The position numbers were made by a program, and so were the translations under genes. The notes under the pieces are model-generated. The model made no database searches, was not told where the DNA came from, and worked only from the letters and a program-made list of their open reading frames with translations. From Limimaricola soesokkakensis (GTDB lineage Bacteria > Pseudomonadota > Alphaproteobacteria > Rhodobacterales > Rhodobacteraceae), in assembly GCF_900172345.1 (NCBI RefSeq), contig NZ_FWFY01000016.1, forward strand, positions 1-37,166: DNA of 37,166 bases, given 5' to 3'. Numbering within the stretch: position 1 is the first letter of the stretch; every line of letters starts with the position of its first letter. Below are positions 24,438-32,533 of this stretch, piece by piece.

Positions 24438-25178
24438 ATGTTCGAGGTCACGCTGGGCGGGGCGGTGCTGGCGGGGCTGCTGTCGTTCCTGTCTCCCTGC
24501 ATCCTGCCGATGGTGCCCTTCTATCTCGGCTATCTCGCCGGCACCGGTGCGCGACAGGCGGAGGTGGATGGCGTGCCGCCTGAACGCGGCCGCACATTGC
24601 TCTTCACGGCGTTGTTCTCGGCCGGGATCATCACCGTCTTCGTGGCGCTTGGTGCCTCGGCATCCTTTGCCGGACAGTTCCTGCGCGAATGGTTTGACCT
24701 GCTGCGCTGGGTCGCGGCCGGAATCATCGTGCTGATGGGGCTGCACTTCCTCGGCCTCCTGCCGATCGGCCTCCTCTATCGCCAGTTCCGCCTCAACGGC
24801 GCCGCCGGACCCGCGGGCGACATCGGCCTCGCAGGGGCCTTCGTCATGGGGCTCGCCTTCGCCTTCGGTTGGACACCCTGCGTGGGCCCGGTGCTCGGCG
24901 TGATCCTGTTCACCGCCGGCAGCCTGCAGACCGCCACCGAAGGCGCATGGCTGCTGCTGGCCTACGGGATCGGCATGACCCTGCCCTTTTTGCTGGCGGC
25001 GATCTTCGTGGCCCCCTTCACCCGCCTGATGCGCCGCTTCAGGCGCCATCTCGGCACGGTCGAGAAGCTGACCGGGGCGCTGCTCGTGGCCTTCGGGCTG
25101 CTGATCGCCACCGATTCGGTGAACCTGGTCGCGCAATGGATGCTCGACGAATTCCCCATCTTCAGCCGCTATGGATGA
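24438..25178 (+). CDS. soxV: SoxV, CcdA-family membrane electron carrier
   Basis: SoxV carries electrons across the inner membrane from cytosolic thioredoxin to periplasmic SoxW and SoxS. The 246-residue protein starts MFEVTLGGAVLAGLLSFLSP and has six predicted membrane segments. The paired redox cysteines are C21 (LSPCILPMVP) and C148 (FGWTPCVGP), the signature of CcdA/DsbD-type transporters. It is the first gene of the plus-strand sox run; soxW follows after 12 bases. Confidence 0.96.
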   Translation: MFEVTLGGAVLAGLLSFLSPCILPMVPFYLGYLAGTGARQAEVDGVPPERGRTLLFTALFSAGIITVFVALGASASFAGQFLREWFDLLRWVAAGIIVLMGLHFLGLLPIGLLYRQFRLNGAAGPAGDIGLAGAFVMGLAFAFGWTPCVGPVLGVILFTAGSLQTATEGAWLLLAYGIGMTLPFLLAAIFVAPFTRLMRRFRRHLGTVEKLTGALLVAFGLLIATDSVNLVAQWMLDEFPIFSRYG

Positions 25179-25190
25179 CAGGAGCCTGCC

Positions 25191-25751
25191 ATGATCCGCC
25201 TGCGCCACGCGCTTGCGCTACTTCTCCTCTCCGCCCTGCCCGCCACGGCGGAGATGGGCGATGACGGGCTCCACAAGGCGCCTTGGATGCGCCAGACCTT
25301 TCTCGACCTGCGCGAGGATCTCGCCGAGGCGAACGCCGCCGGGCAGCGGCTGATGCTGCTCGTGGAGCAGCGCGGCTGCATCTACTGCCGCAAGATGCAC
25401 GAGGAGGTCTTCGTCCTGCCCGAGATCGCGCAGATCCTGGATCAAGACTACTTCGTGGTGCAGCTCAACATGTTCGGCGATCTCGAGGTGACCGATTTCG
25501 ACGGCACCGTTCTGCCTGAAAAGGAGATGATCGCGCGCTGGGGCCTGCTCTTCACGCCGGCCATGATGTTCCTGCCCGAGGAGGTGCCGCAGGATACCAC
25601 GGCAGCCGAGTCGGCGGTGGCGGTCATGCCGGGCGCGTTCGGCCCCGCGACCACCCGCAACCTGCTGCGCTGGGTGCTGGAGCATGGCTATGCGGGCGAC
25701 GAGCCGTTTCAGAAATACCACGCTCGAATGCTTGAAAACCAAGCTGAATAG
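25191..25751 (+). CDS. soxW: SoxW, periplasmic thioredoxin
   Basis: SoxW is the periplasmic thioredoxin reduced by SoxV. The 186-residue protein has a signal peptide (MIRLRHALALLLLSALPATA) and a thioredoxin-like fold with the motif EQRGCIYCRKMH (C63, C66). The WGLLFTPAMMFL segment contains the cis-Pro position. An AGGAG site precedes the ATG at 25191. It is cotranscribed with soxV. The gap of 115 bases to soxX contains likely control sequences. Confidence 0.94.
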   Translation: MIRLRHALALLLLSALPATAEMGDDGLHKAPWMRQTFLDLREDLAEANAAGQRLMLLVEQRGCIYCRKMHEEVFVLPEIAQILDQDYFVVQLNMFGDLEVTDFDGTVLPEKEMIARWGLLFTPAMMFLPEEVPQDTTAAESAVAVMPGAFGPATTRNLLRWVLEHGYAGDEPFQKYHARMLENQAE

Positions 25752-25760
25752 CGGCTTGGA

Positions 25761-25801
25761 CTTGAGCTGGCTCAAGCCGTATTCAAGAAATCAAATATGA
25801 T
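25761..25801 (+). promoter_or_regulatory. soxW-X control region with inverted repeat and -10-like hexamer
   Basis: An inverted repeat CTTGAGC-TG-GCTCAAG (25761-25776) is followed by ATTC-N8-AAAT (25781-25796), which is one base off the ATTC-N8-GAAT pattern described for SqrR-type repressors. A TATGAT -10-like hexamer lies at 25796-25801, without a strong -35. The soxW-X gap is a known SoxR target in related bacteria. Confidence 0.4.
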
Positions 25802-25866
25802 GTTGATTGGAACACCCGGTCCGGAGTAACGTCGCTTCGGAGGACAAAATGCCGCAGGGAGGACTT

Positions 25867-26343
25867 ATGTCGCGACAAATCACCCTTGCCGTGGCGCTCG
25901 CGCTCATCGGCGTGGCCGCGCAGGCCGAGGTCGCGCCGCAGGAGGTGGCCTATGGCGAATACGGCGCCATCGAGACGTCCCTGACTGGCAGCCCCGGCGA
26001 CCCGAAGGCCGGTGCCGAGGTCATGGCCGATCGGGGCTTGGGCAACTGCGTCGCCTGCCACGCGGTGGGGGCACTCAAGGAAGTGCCATTCCATGGCGAG
26101 ATCGGCCCCCCGCTCGACGGAGCGGCCGACCGTTGGACCGAGGCGGATCTCCGCGGGATCGTGGCAAACGCCAAGATGACCTTCCCGGAGACGATCATGC
26201 CCGCCTTCTACAAAACCGAGGGCTTCATCCGTCCCGGCGACGGCTTCACCGGCAAGGCCGGGACAGAGCCGCTCGATCCACTGCTCACCGCGCAGCAGAT
26301 CGAGGACGTGGTCGCCTATCTAATGACGCTGCGCGAAGAGTGA
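25867..26343 (+). CDS. soxX: SoxX, monohaem cytochrome c subunit
   Basis: SoxX is the small cytochrome subunit of SoxAX, which oxidatively links thiosulfate to SoxY. The 158-residue protein has a signal peptide (MSRQITLAVALALIGVAAQA), one haem-c motif CVACH at 61-65, and the axial methionine in PETIMPAF (M111). The start at 25867 has a GGGAGG site. Upstream ATGs in frame (25807, 25849) would disturb the signal peptide. It begins the catalytic sox genes, X-Y-Z-A-B-C-D. Confidence 0.95.
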   Translation: MSRQITLAVALALIGVAAQAEVAPQEVAYGEYGAIETSLTGSPGDPKAGAEVMADRGLGNCVACHAVGALKEVPFHGEIGPPLDGAADRWTEADLRGIVANAKMTFPETIMPAFYKTEGFIRPGDGFTGKAGTEPLDPLLTAQQIEDVVAYLMTLREE

Positions 26344-26366
26344 TCGTGCGGCAGGAGAGGAGAGAA

Positions 26367-26789
26367 ATGAGTTTTTCACGCAGACACACGCTGGCCATCA
26401 TGGCTGGCAGCGGCCTCTCGGTGATGCTGGGCGGGCGCATGGCGCTGGCCACGCCGACCGAGGAACTGATCGCCAACTTCACCGGCGGCGCTGAAATCAC
26501 CGGCGAGGGGCTGACCCTCACCGCGCCCGAGATCGCCGAGAACGGCAACACCGTGCCGGTCGAGGTCGACGCCCCCGGCGCCGAGTCGATCATCCTTCTG
26601 GCCACCGGCAACCCGAACCCCGATGTGGGCGTGTTCCATTTCGGCCCGCTGGCGGGCGCGCAGATGGCCTCGACCCGGATCCGCCTTGCCGGCACGCAGG
26701 AGGTCGTCGCCATCGCCAAGATGTCCGATGGCAGCTTCGCGCGTGCGGCGCAGGAGGTGAAGGTCACCATCGGCGGCTGCGGCGGCTGA
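26367..26789 (+). CDS. soxY: SoxY, sulfur-carrier subunit
   Basis: SoxY carries the substrate sulfur covalently on a C-terminal cysteine. The 140-residue protein has a Tat signal (MSFSRRHTLAIMAGSGLSV) and ends in the hallmark swinging-arm motif VTIGGCGG, with C138 as the carrier residue. SoxZ is the co-exported partner. An AGGAGAG ribosome region precedes the ATG at 26367. Confidence 0.97.
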   Translation: MSFSRRHTLAIMAGSGLSVMLGGRMALATPTEELIANFTGGAEITGEGLTLTAPEIAENGNTVPVEVDAPGAESIILLATGNPNPDVGVFHFGPLAGAQMASTRIRLAGTQEVVAIAKMSDGSFARAAQEVKVTIGGCGG

Positions 26790-26812
26790 GTTCGGGACAA
26801 GGAGCAAGAGAC

Positions 26813-27142
26813 ATGGCAGAGAACGTCACCCCCCGCGTCCGCGTCCCCAAGGAAGCCGCCGCCGGAGAGGTCATCACCATCAAGACCCTGATCAGCCACC
26901 CGATGGAATCGGGTCAGCGCAAGGACAAGGAAGGCAACCTCATCCCGCGCTCGATCATCAACCGCTTCACCTGCACCTTCAACGGCGAGACCGTGATCGA
27001 CGTGGCGATGGAGCCCGCAATCTCGACCAACCCGTATTTCGAGTTTCAGGCCAAGGTGCCCGAGAGCGGTACCTTCACCTTCACCTGGATCGACGATGAC
27101 GGGTCGACCTACGAGGACACCAAGGAGATCGCCGTCGCCTGA
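26813..27142 (+). CDS. soxZ: SoxZ, partner of SoxY
   Basis: SoxZ is a small beta-sandwich protein that forms a heterodimer with SoxY. The 109 residues start MAENVTPRVRVPKEAAAGEV and contain ISHPMESGQRKDKEGNLIPR, FTCTFNGETV and a C-terminal SGTFTFTWIDDDGS, all typical. It has no signal peptide, as in other SoxZ proteins, which are exported with the Tat-targeted SoxY. It follows soxY by 23 bases. Confidence 0.97.
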   Translation: MAENVTPRVRVPKEAAAGEVITIKTLISHPMESGQRKDKEGNLIPRSIINRFTCTFNGETVIDVAMEPAISTNPYFEFQAKVPESGTFTFTWIDDDGSTYEDTKEIAVA

Positions 27143-27173
27143 CGGCTCGAAGAGGGCAAGGGAGGAGACCTTG

Positions 27174-28034
27174 ATGAGACAGACGCTGAGGACCGGCGCC
27201 GCATGGGCGGCGCTCGGGCTGGCCGGGTCGGCCGCCCTTGCCACCGCCGCGACGGCGCAGGAGGCGAACCTCGTCATCAACGACGAGATCGAGATCGTGA
27301 CCCGGGCGCCCGCGCCCGAGCACATGGAATACATGAGCGAGGTCGTCTCGGGCTGGGAATACCGCTCGCCCGAGACCCAGGCGCTGCAGATGGATGATTT
27401 CGAGAACCCCGGCATGATCGGCGTCGACAATGCCCGCGCCGATTTCGAAACCGCCATGGGTCCCGACGACCAGTCCTGCGCCTCGTGCCATGAAAGCCCC
27501 GAGGCGCTCGAGGGCGTGCGCGCGGTCTATCCCAAGTGGGACGAGGCCAAGGGCGAGGTGCAGACGCTGGAAATGCAGGTCAACGAATGCGTGACCGAGC
27601 GCGCCGGGGCGGAGCCTTGGGACTATACCGGCGACCGGATGACCGAGATGGTCGCGCTGATCTCCTCGGTCTCGCGTGGCATGCCCGTCAACGTGGCGAT
27701 TGACGGCCCGGCCCAGGAAACCTGGGAGCAGGGCAAGGAGATCTACTACACCCGCTACGGCCAGCTCGAGCTCGCCTGCGCGAATTGCCACGAGGACAAT
27801 TACGACAACATGATCCGGGCCGACCATCTGAGCCAGGGCCAGATCAACGGCTTCCCGACCTACCGGCTCAAGAACGGCGCGCTCAACGCGGTGCATGACC
27901 GGTTCAAGGGCTGCGTGCGCGACACCCGCGCCGAGACCTTCGCACCGGGCAGCCCGGAATTCGTGGCGCTGGAGCTCTATGTCGCCTCGCGCGGCAACGG
28001 TCTCTCGGTCGAGGGACCCTCGGTCCGCAACTGA
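27174..28034 (+). CDS. soxA: SoxA, dihaem cytochrome c subunit
   Basis: SoxA is the catalytic subunit of SoxAX. The 286-residue protein has a signal peptide (MRQTLRTGAAWAALGLAGSA; cleavage near AQE at 28-30) and two haem-c motifs, CASCH at 102-106 and CANCH at 202-206. C139 (NECVTER) and C247 (FKGCVRDTR) are the conserved cysteines; the latter matches the active-site cysteine that becomes a persulfide haem ligand. The ATG at 27174 has a GGAGGAG site. A terminator-like hairpin follows the stop. Confidence 0.96.
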   Translation: MRQTLRTGAAWAALGLAGSAALATAATAQEANLVINDEIEIVTRAPAPEHMEYMSEVVSGWEYRSPETQALQMDDFENPGMIGVDNARADFETAMGPDDQSCASCHESPEALEGVRAVYPKWDEAKGEVQTLEMQVNECVTERAGAEPWDYTGDRMTEMVALISSVSRGMPVNVAIDGPAQETWEQGKEIYYTRYGQLELACANCHEDNYDNMIRADHLSQGQINGFPTYRLKNGALNAVHDRFKGCVRDTRAETFAPGSPEFVALELYVASRGNGLSVEGPSVRN

Positions 28035-28040
28035 CCCTTC

Positions 28041-28076
28041 GCACCCCGCCCGGCTTTCGCCCGGCGGGGTGCTTTC
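28041..28076 (+). terminator. Hairpin between soxA and soxB
   Basis: GCACCCCGCC (28041-28050) pairs with GGCGGGGTGC (28063-28072) and is followed by TTTCG. It lies 6 bases after the soxA stop and resembles a weak intrinsic terminator or attenuator inside the sox run. Confidence 0.6.
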
Positions 28077-28084
28077 GCCTGAAC

Positions 28085-28098
28085 ATATTCAATAATAC
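28085..28098 (+). promoter_or_regulatory. Palindrome and -10-like hexamer before soxB
   Basis: TATTCAATA (28085-28093) is a near-perfect palindrome around a central C. It overlaps a TAATAC hexamer (28093-28098) that could be a -10 box. With the preceding terminator-like hairpin, it suggests a second promoter for soxBCD. Support is weak. Confidence 0.3.
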
Positions 28099-28122
28099 GC
28101 ATCCGATGACAGGGAACCGCCC

Positions 28123-29817
28123 ATGATCGCCCGCCGCCACTTTCTTCAGGCCGGCCTCGCCGCCTCCGCCCTCTGGGGCGCCTCCGGCTTCGGCAACTGG
28201 TCGCGGCTCGCGGCCCAGCAGCGGCTCAGCCAGAAGGACCTGATCGGCACCGGCGGTCCGGGCAATGTCACGCTGATCCACATCACCGACATTCACGCCC
28301 AGACCCAGCCGATCTGGTTCCGCGAGCCCGAGATCAATCTCGGTGTCGGCGAGGCGCAGGGCCTCGTGCCGCATGTCACCGGCGCCGCCTTCCGCAAGCT
28401 CTATGGCATCGAGGACGGCTCGCCGCTCGACTACGCGCTGACCTATGACGATTTCGTCGCGCTGGGCCGGGAATACGGCAAGATGGGCGGGCTCGATCGC
28501 ATCGCGACCGTGCTCAAGGCGATCCGCGCCGAGCGGCCCGACGCGCTGCTGCTCGATGGGGGCGACACCTGGCAGGGCTCGCTGCCCGCGCTCAGGACCG
28601 AAGGCGCCGACATGGTGCGGCTGTTCAATGCGCTGGGCACCGACGCGATGACCTCGCATTGGGAATTCACGCTGGGCATCGACCGGGTGAACCAGATCGT
28701 CGAAAACGAGCTCGATCCCGCCTTCCTCGGCGCTAACATCTTCGATGCGACTTGGGACGAGCCGGCTTACGAGCCCTTCAAGATGTTCGAGCGCGGCGGT
28801 ACCTCGATCGCGGTGATCGGCCAGGCCTTCCCCTATCTGCCGATCGCCAACCCGAGTTGGATGTTCCCGGATCTCAGCTTCGGCGTCCGCCAGGAACGGA
28901 TGGCCGAGGTGGTGCAGGAGGCACGCGACGCCGGCGCCGAAGTGGTCGTGGTGCTGTCGCATAATGGCTTCGACGTGGACCGCAAGATGGCCGCGCAGGT
29001 GCCCGGCATCGACCTGATCCTGACCGGCCACACCCATGACGCCCTGCCCGAGCCGGTGCTGGTCGGAAGCACACATCTCATCGCCTCGGGCAGCCACGGC
29101 AAGTTCGTCTCCCGCGTCGATCTCGACGTGCAGGACGGCGCGCTCAAGGGGCTGACCCACCGGCTGATCCCGATCTTCTCGGACGTGATCGCGCCCGATC
29201 CGGAGATGACCGCGCTGGTCGAGGAGACCCGCGCGCCGTTCAAGGACGAGATGGCCGAGGTGCTGGGCACGACGGATTCGCTGCTGTACCGGCGCGGCAA
29301 CTTCAACGGCACCTGGGACGACCTGATCTGCAACGCGCTGATTTCCGAGCGCGAGGCCGACATCGCGCTCTCGCCCGGCTTCCGCTGGGGCGCCTCGCTG
29401 ATGCCCGGCCAGGAGATCACCCGCGAGGACGTCTTCAACGCCACCGCGATGAGCTACCCCGAGGCCTACCGCTCGGAGATGACCGGCGAGACGCTGAAGC
29501 TCATCCTCGAGGACGTCGCCGACAACCTGTTCAACCCCGACCCCTACTACCAGCAGGGCGGCGACATGGTCCGCGTCGGCGGCATGGGCTACCGGATCGA
29601 CATCGCCCAGCCACAGGGCAGCCGCGTCACCGAAATGACGCTGCTATCGTCGGGCGAGCAGATCGATCCGTCGAAAACCTACGTCGTGGCCGGATGGGCC
29701 AGCGTCAACGAGGGCACCGAGGGCCCGGCGATCTGGGACGTGGTCGAAAGCCACATCCGCAATCAGGGCACCGTTTCCATCGACCCCAACACAAGCGTCG
29801 ACGTGGTGGCCGGATGA
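28123..29817 (+). CDS. soxB: SoxB, thiosulfohydrolase
   Basis: SoxB is a dimanganese hydrolase of the 5'-nucleotidase family that removes sulfate from SoxY-S-S-sulfonate. The 564-residue protein has a Tat signal (MIARRHFLQAGLAASALWGA), metal-binding HITDIHAQ near residue 55, GGDTWQGS near 147, LSHNGFDVD near 285 and GHTHDALPEP near 303. The length is normal. It follows the soxA-B hairpin region and overlaps soxC by ATGA. It is a widely used marker for thiosulfate oxidation. Confidence 0.97.
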   Translation: MIARRHFLQAGLAASALWGASGFGNWSRLAAQQRLSQKDLIGTGGPGNVTLIHITDIHAQTQPIWFREPEINLGVGEAQGLVPHVTGAAFRKLYGIEDGSPLDYALTYDDFVALGREYGKMGGLDRIATVLKAIRAERPDALLLDGGDTWQGSLPALRTEGADMVRLFNALGTDAMTSHWEFTLGIDRVNQIVENELDPAFLGANIFDATWDEPAYEPFKMFERGGTSIAVIGQAFPYLPIANPSWMFPDLSFGVRQERMAEVVQEARDAGAEVVVVLSHNGFDVDRKMAAQVPGIDLILTGHTHDALPEPVLVGSTHLIASGSHGKFVSRVDLDVQDGALKGLTHRLIPIFSDVIAPDPEMTALVEETRAPFKDEMAEVLGTTDSLLYRRGNFNGTWDDLICNALISEREADIALSPGFRWGASLMPGQEITREDVFNATAMSYPEAYRSEMTGETLKLILEDVADNLFNPDPYYQQGGDMVRVGGMGYRIDIAQPQGSRVTEMTLLSSGEQIDPSKTYVVAGWASVNEGTEGPAIWDVVESHIRNQGTVSIDPNTSVDVVAG

Positions 29818-31115
29818 GCCGCCCCGCCGACATGGACGACAAGAGGACTCCGAGCATGAGCAAAGATCCCGCCCCCTCGCGGCGCGGCTTCCTGACCGGC
29901 GCGCTTGCCGCCGGCGGCGCGATCGCGGGCAGCCGCGTGGCGGCGCAGACCCCCGATCCGGCGATCACCGAGCTGCAGCCCTGGATGCAGTATCTGGGCG
30001 ACGGCGTCGACGCGCGGCCCTACGGTACGCCGTCGAAGCACGAGGCGCATGTCATCCGGCGCAACGTCGAATGGCTGACCGCCGATCCGGTCTCATCGGT
30101 GAACTTCACGCCCCTGCACGAGCTCGACGGGATCATCACCCCGAACGGGCTGTGCTTCGAGCGACACCATGCCGGCATCGCCGAGGTCGACCCGGCCGCG
30201 CACCGGCTGATGATCAACGGCCTCGTCGACAAGCCGCTCGTCTTCACGATGCAGGACCTGATGCGCTTCCCGCGCGAGAACCGGGTTTATTTCCTCGAAT
30301 GCGCGGCGAACTCGGGCATGGAATGGGCCGGCGCCCAACTCAATGGCTGCCAGTACACCCACGGCATGATCCACAACGTCATGTATACCGGCGTGCCGCT
30401 GCGGCTTCTGCTCGAAGAGGCGGGGGTCAAGACCAACGGCAAGTGGATCATGCCGGAGGGCGCGGACGCGTCGGCCATGACCCGCTCGATCCCAATCGAG
30501 AAGGCGATGGATGACTGCCTCGTCGCCTTCAAGATGAACGGCGAGGCACTGCGCCCCGAGCAGGGCTACCCGGTCCGCCTCGTCGTGCCCGGCTGGGAAG
30601 GCAACATGTGGATCAAGTGGCTGCGCCGGATCGAGGTCGGCGACCAGCCCTGGCACCACCGCGAAGAGACGTCGAAATACACCGACCTTCTCGACAACGG
30701 CATCGCCCGTCGCTTCACCTGGGAGATGGATGCCAAGTCGGTCATCACCAATCCCAGCCCCCAGGCGCCGATCCTGCATTCCAAGGGGCCGACCGTGCTC
30801 ACCGGCGTCGCCTGGTCGGGTCGTGGCACTATCCCGCGCGTCGACGTGACGCTGGATGGCGGCAAGAACTGGCACGAGGCGCGGATGTCGGGGCCGAGCT
30901 TCGACAAGTCGATGCACCGTTTTTACTTCGAGTTCGACTGGGACGGGAAACCGCTGCTGCTGCAAAGCCGCGCGCATGATTCCACCGGCTACGTGCAGCC
31001 CACCAAGAACGACCTGCGGGCGATCCGTGGCGAAAACTCGATCTACCACAACAACGGCATCCAGACCTGGCATGTCAACGAACGCGGCGAGGCGGAAAAT
31101 GTCGAAGTTTCTTAA
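29814..31115 (+). CDS. soxC: SoxC, molybdenum sulfane dehydrogenase subunit
   Basis: SoxC, with SoxD, oxidises the sulfane sulfur left on SoxY. The 433-residue protein has a Tat signal (SRRGFLTGALAAGG, about residues 22-35) and a sulfite-oxidase-type molybdopterin domain with the cofactor cysteine in FLECAANSGMEW (C163), then LVVPGWEGNMWIKWLRRIEV and a C-terminal dimerisation domain. The ATG at 29814 overlaps the soxB stop. An ATG at 29856 with an AGAGGA site would give a 14-residue shorter protein and is also possible. soxD overlaps its 3' end by 17 bases. Confidence 0.96.
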   Translation: MSRPADMDDKRTPSMSKDPAPSRRGFLTGALAAGGAIAGSRVAAQTPDPAITELQPWMQYLGDGVDARPYGTPSKHEAHVIRRNVEWLTADPVSSVNFTPLHELDGIITPNGLCFERHHAGIAEVDPAAHRLMINGLVDKPLVFTMQDLMRFPRENRVYFLECAANSGMEWAGAQLNGCQYTHGMIHNVMYTGVPLRLLLEEAGVKTNGKWIMPEGADASAMTRSIPIEKAMDDCLVAFKMNGEALRPEQGYPVRLVVPGWEGNMWIKWLRRIEVGDQPWHHREETSKYTDLLDNGIARRFTWEMDAKSVITNPSPQAPILHSKGPTVLTGVAWSGRGTIPRVDVTLDGGKNWHEARMSGPSFDKSMHRFYFEFDWDGKPLLLQSRAHDSTGYVQPTKNDLRAIRGENSIYHNNGIQTWHVNERGEAENVEVS

Positions 31116-32424
31116 GATCCTCGCACCCGCCTCCGCCGGCACGGCGAGCGTGCTGACCCTGGCCTACGTGCTGGCCGACCAGTTCGTGGTCGACATGCCG
31201 GCGCCGGCGCGCGTGTCATTCGTGGCCGCCGCCAACGCGCAGGAGACCGAGGCCCCCGCCCCGGCCGCCGAGACGGTCGCTCAGGCCGCCGCCGAGGCCC
31301 CTGCCCCCGCGCGCGATGGCGGCTACGGGCTGGGCCGCGAAGCGCTGCCCGAGGAGATCGCCGCCTGGGACATCGACATCCGCCCCGACGGGCAGGGCCT
31401 GCCGGTGGGTTCGGGTGACGTCTGGACCGGCGAGGAGGTCTTCGTCGAGAAATGCGCCTCCTGCCACGGCGATTTCGGCGAGGCGGTCGGCCGCTGGCCG
31501 CAGCTCGCCGGTGGTCAGGGCACGCTCGAGCGCAAGGACCCGGTCAAGACCATCGGCTCCTACTGGCCCTATCTCTCGACCGTCTGGGACTACGTGCACC
31601 GGGCCATGCCCTTCGGCGACGCCCAGTCGCTCACGCCGGACGAGGTCTACGCGATCACTGCCTACCTGCTCTATCTCAACAACATCGTCGAGGACGACTT
31701 CGAGCTGTCGAACGAGAGCTTCGCCGAGGTCGAGATGCCCAATGCCGAGGGCTTCAAGCCCGACGACCGGCCCGAAACCGAGCTGACCGCCTTCTCCGGC
31801 GAGGCCTGCATGGAAGGCTGCAAGGACGAGGTCGAGATCACCATGCGGGCCGCCGTGCTCGACGTGACGCCGGGCTCGGACGAGGGTGACGCGGATGTCG
31901 AGGACACCGCGATCGAGGTCGAGGAGCAGGCCGCGGCGCAGCCCGCGGATGCCGAGCCCGCCGAGGAGGCAGTGGCGGGTGACCAGCCCACGGCGCCGGA
32001 AGATGCGGCTGTCGCGGGTGAGGCCGATGCGGCCTCCGTCGAAGGCGCCGACGCAGAAGCGGCTCCGGCGGAGGCGGTCGTCGAGGCGAGCGCCGGACCC
32101 GATCCGGAGCTGGTCGCGGCCGGCGAGCGGGTGTTCAAAAAATGCGCCGCCTGCCACCAGGTCGGCGAGAACGCCAAGAACCGCAGCGGCCCGCAGCTCA
32201 ACGGCATCGTCGGGCGCACCGCCGGCACGGTCGAGGGCTTCCGCTACTCGGGTGCGCTGGAAGAGGCCGGCGCGGACGGGTTGGTCTGGGATCACGAGAG
32301 CCTCGCGGGCTTCCTCGCCGATCCGCGCGCCTATCTGAAGGGCACCAAGATGTCCTTCGCGGGCCTACGCAGCGACGAGGACATCGCCGCCATCACCGCC
32401 TTCCTCGAGGCGCAGGGCGAATGA
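31099..32424 (+). CDS. soxD: SoxD, dihaem cytochrome c subunit with long acidic linker
   Basis: SoxD takes electrons from SoxC. The 441-residue protein has an N-terminal membrane or signal segment (residues about 5-27) then an alanine/proline-rich stretch. The first cytochrome domain has CASCH at 119-123. The second has CAACH at 349-353 with axial methionine in KGTKMSFAG (M418). Between them, residues about 255-335 are a very Ala/Glu/Asp-rich low-complexity linker. Two cysteines at 237 and 241 (ACMEGCKDE) lie at the end of the first domain. It overlaps soxC by 17 bases, a sign of coupled translation. Confidence 0.96.
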   Translation: MSKFLKILAPASAGTASVLTLAYVLADQFVVDMPAPARVSFVAAANAQETEAPAPAAETVAQAAAEAPAPARDGGYGLGREALPEEIAAWDIDIRPDGQGLPVGSGDVWTGEEVFVEKCASCHGDFGEAVGRWPQLAGGQGTLERKDPVKTIGSYWPYLSTVWDYVHRAMPFGDAQSLTPDEVYAITAYLLYLNNIVEDDFELSNESFAEVEMPNAEGFKPDDRPETELTAFSGEACMEGCKDEVEITMRAAVLDVTPGSDEGDADVEDTAIEVEEQAAAQPADAEPAEEAVAGDQPTAPEDAAVAGEADAASVEGADAEAAPAEAVVEASAGPDPELVAAGERVFKKCAACHQVGENAKNRSGPQLNGIVGRTAGTVEGFRYSGALEEAGADGLVWDHESLAGFLADPRAYLKGTKMSFAGLRSDEDIAAITAFLEAQGE

Positions 32425-32460
32425 GCCATTCCGGGGGGCCCGCGCAGGGCCGCCCGCATC

Positions 32461-32505
32461 GCCGCCTTGGGCGGCAGTAGGGAAACGGCCGGGCCATGCC
32501 CGGCC
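32461..32505 (+). promoter_or_regulatory. Two tandem hairpins between soxD and the DUF302 gene
   Basis: GCCGCC-TTG-GGCGGC (32461-32475) is followed by an 8-bp stem GGCCGGGC-CAT-GCCCGGCC (32487-32505). Neither has a T-run, so processing, mRNA stability or partial termination is likelier than full termination. A GGGAGGAG ribosome site follows for the next gene. Confidence 0.5.
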
Positions 32506-32533
32506 CGACCCGCAACAGGGGAGGAGTAAGGCC

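Noticed and set aside
24343-25208. Minus-strand open frame opposite soxV
   Set aside because: It is a shadow of soxV with biased charged composition; SoxS starts at 24342.
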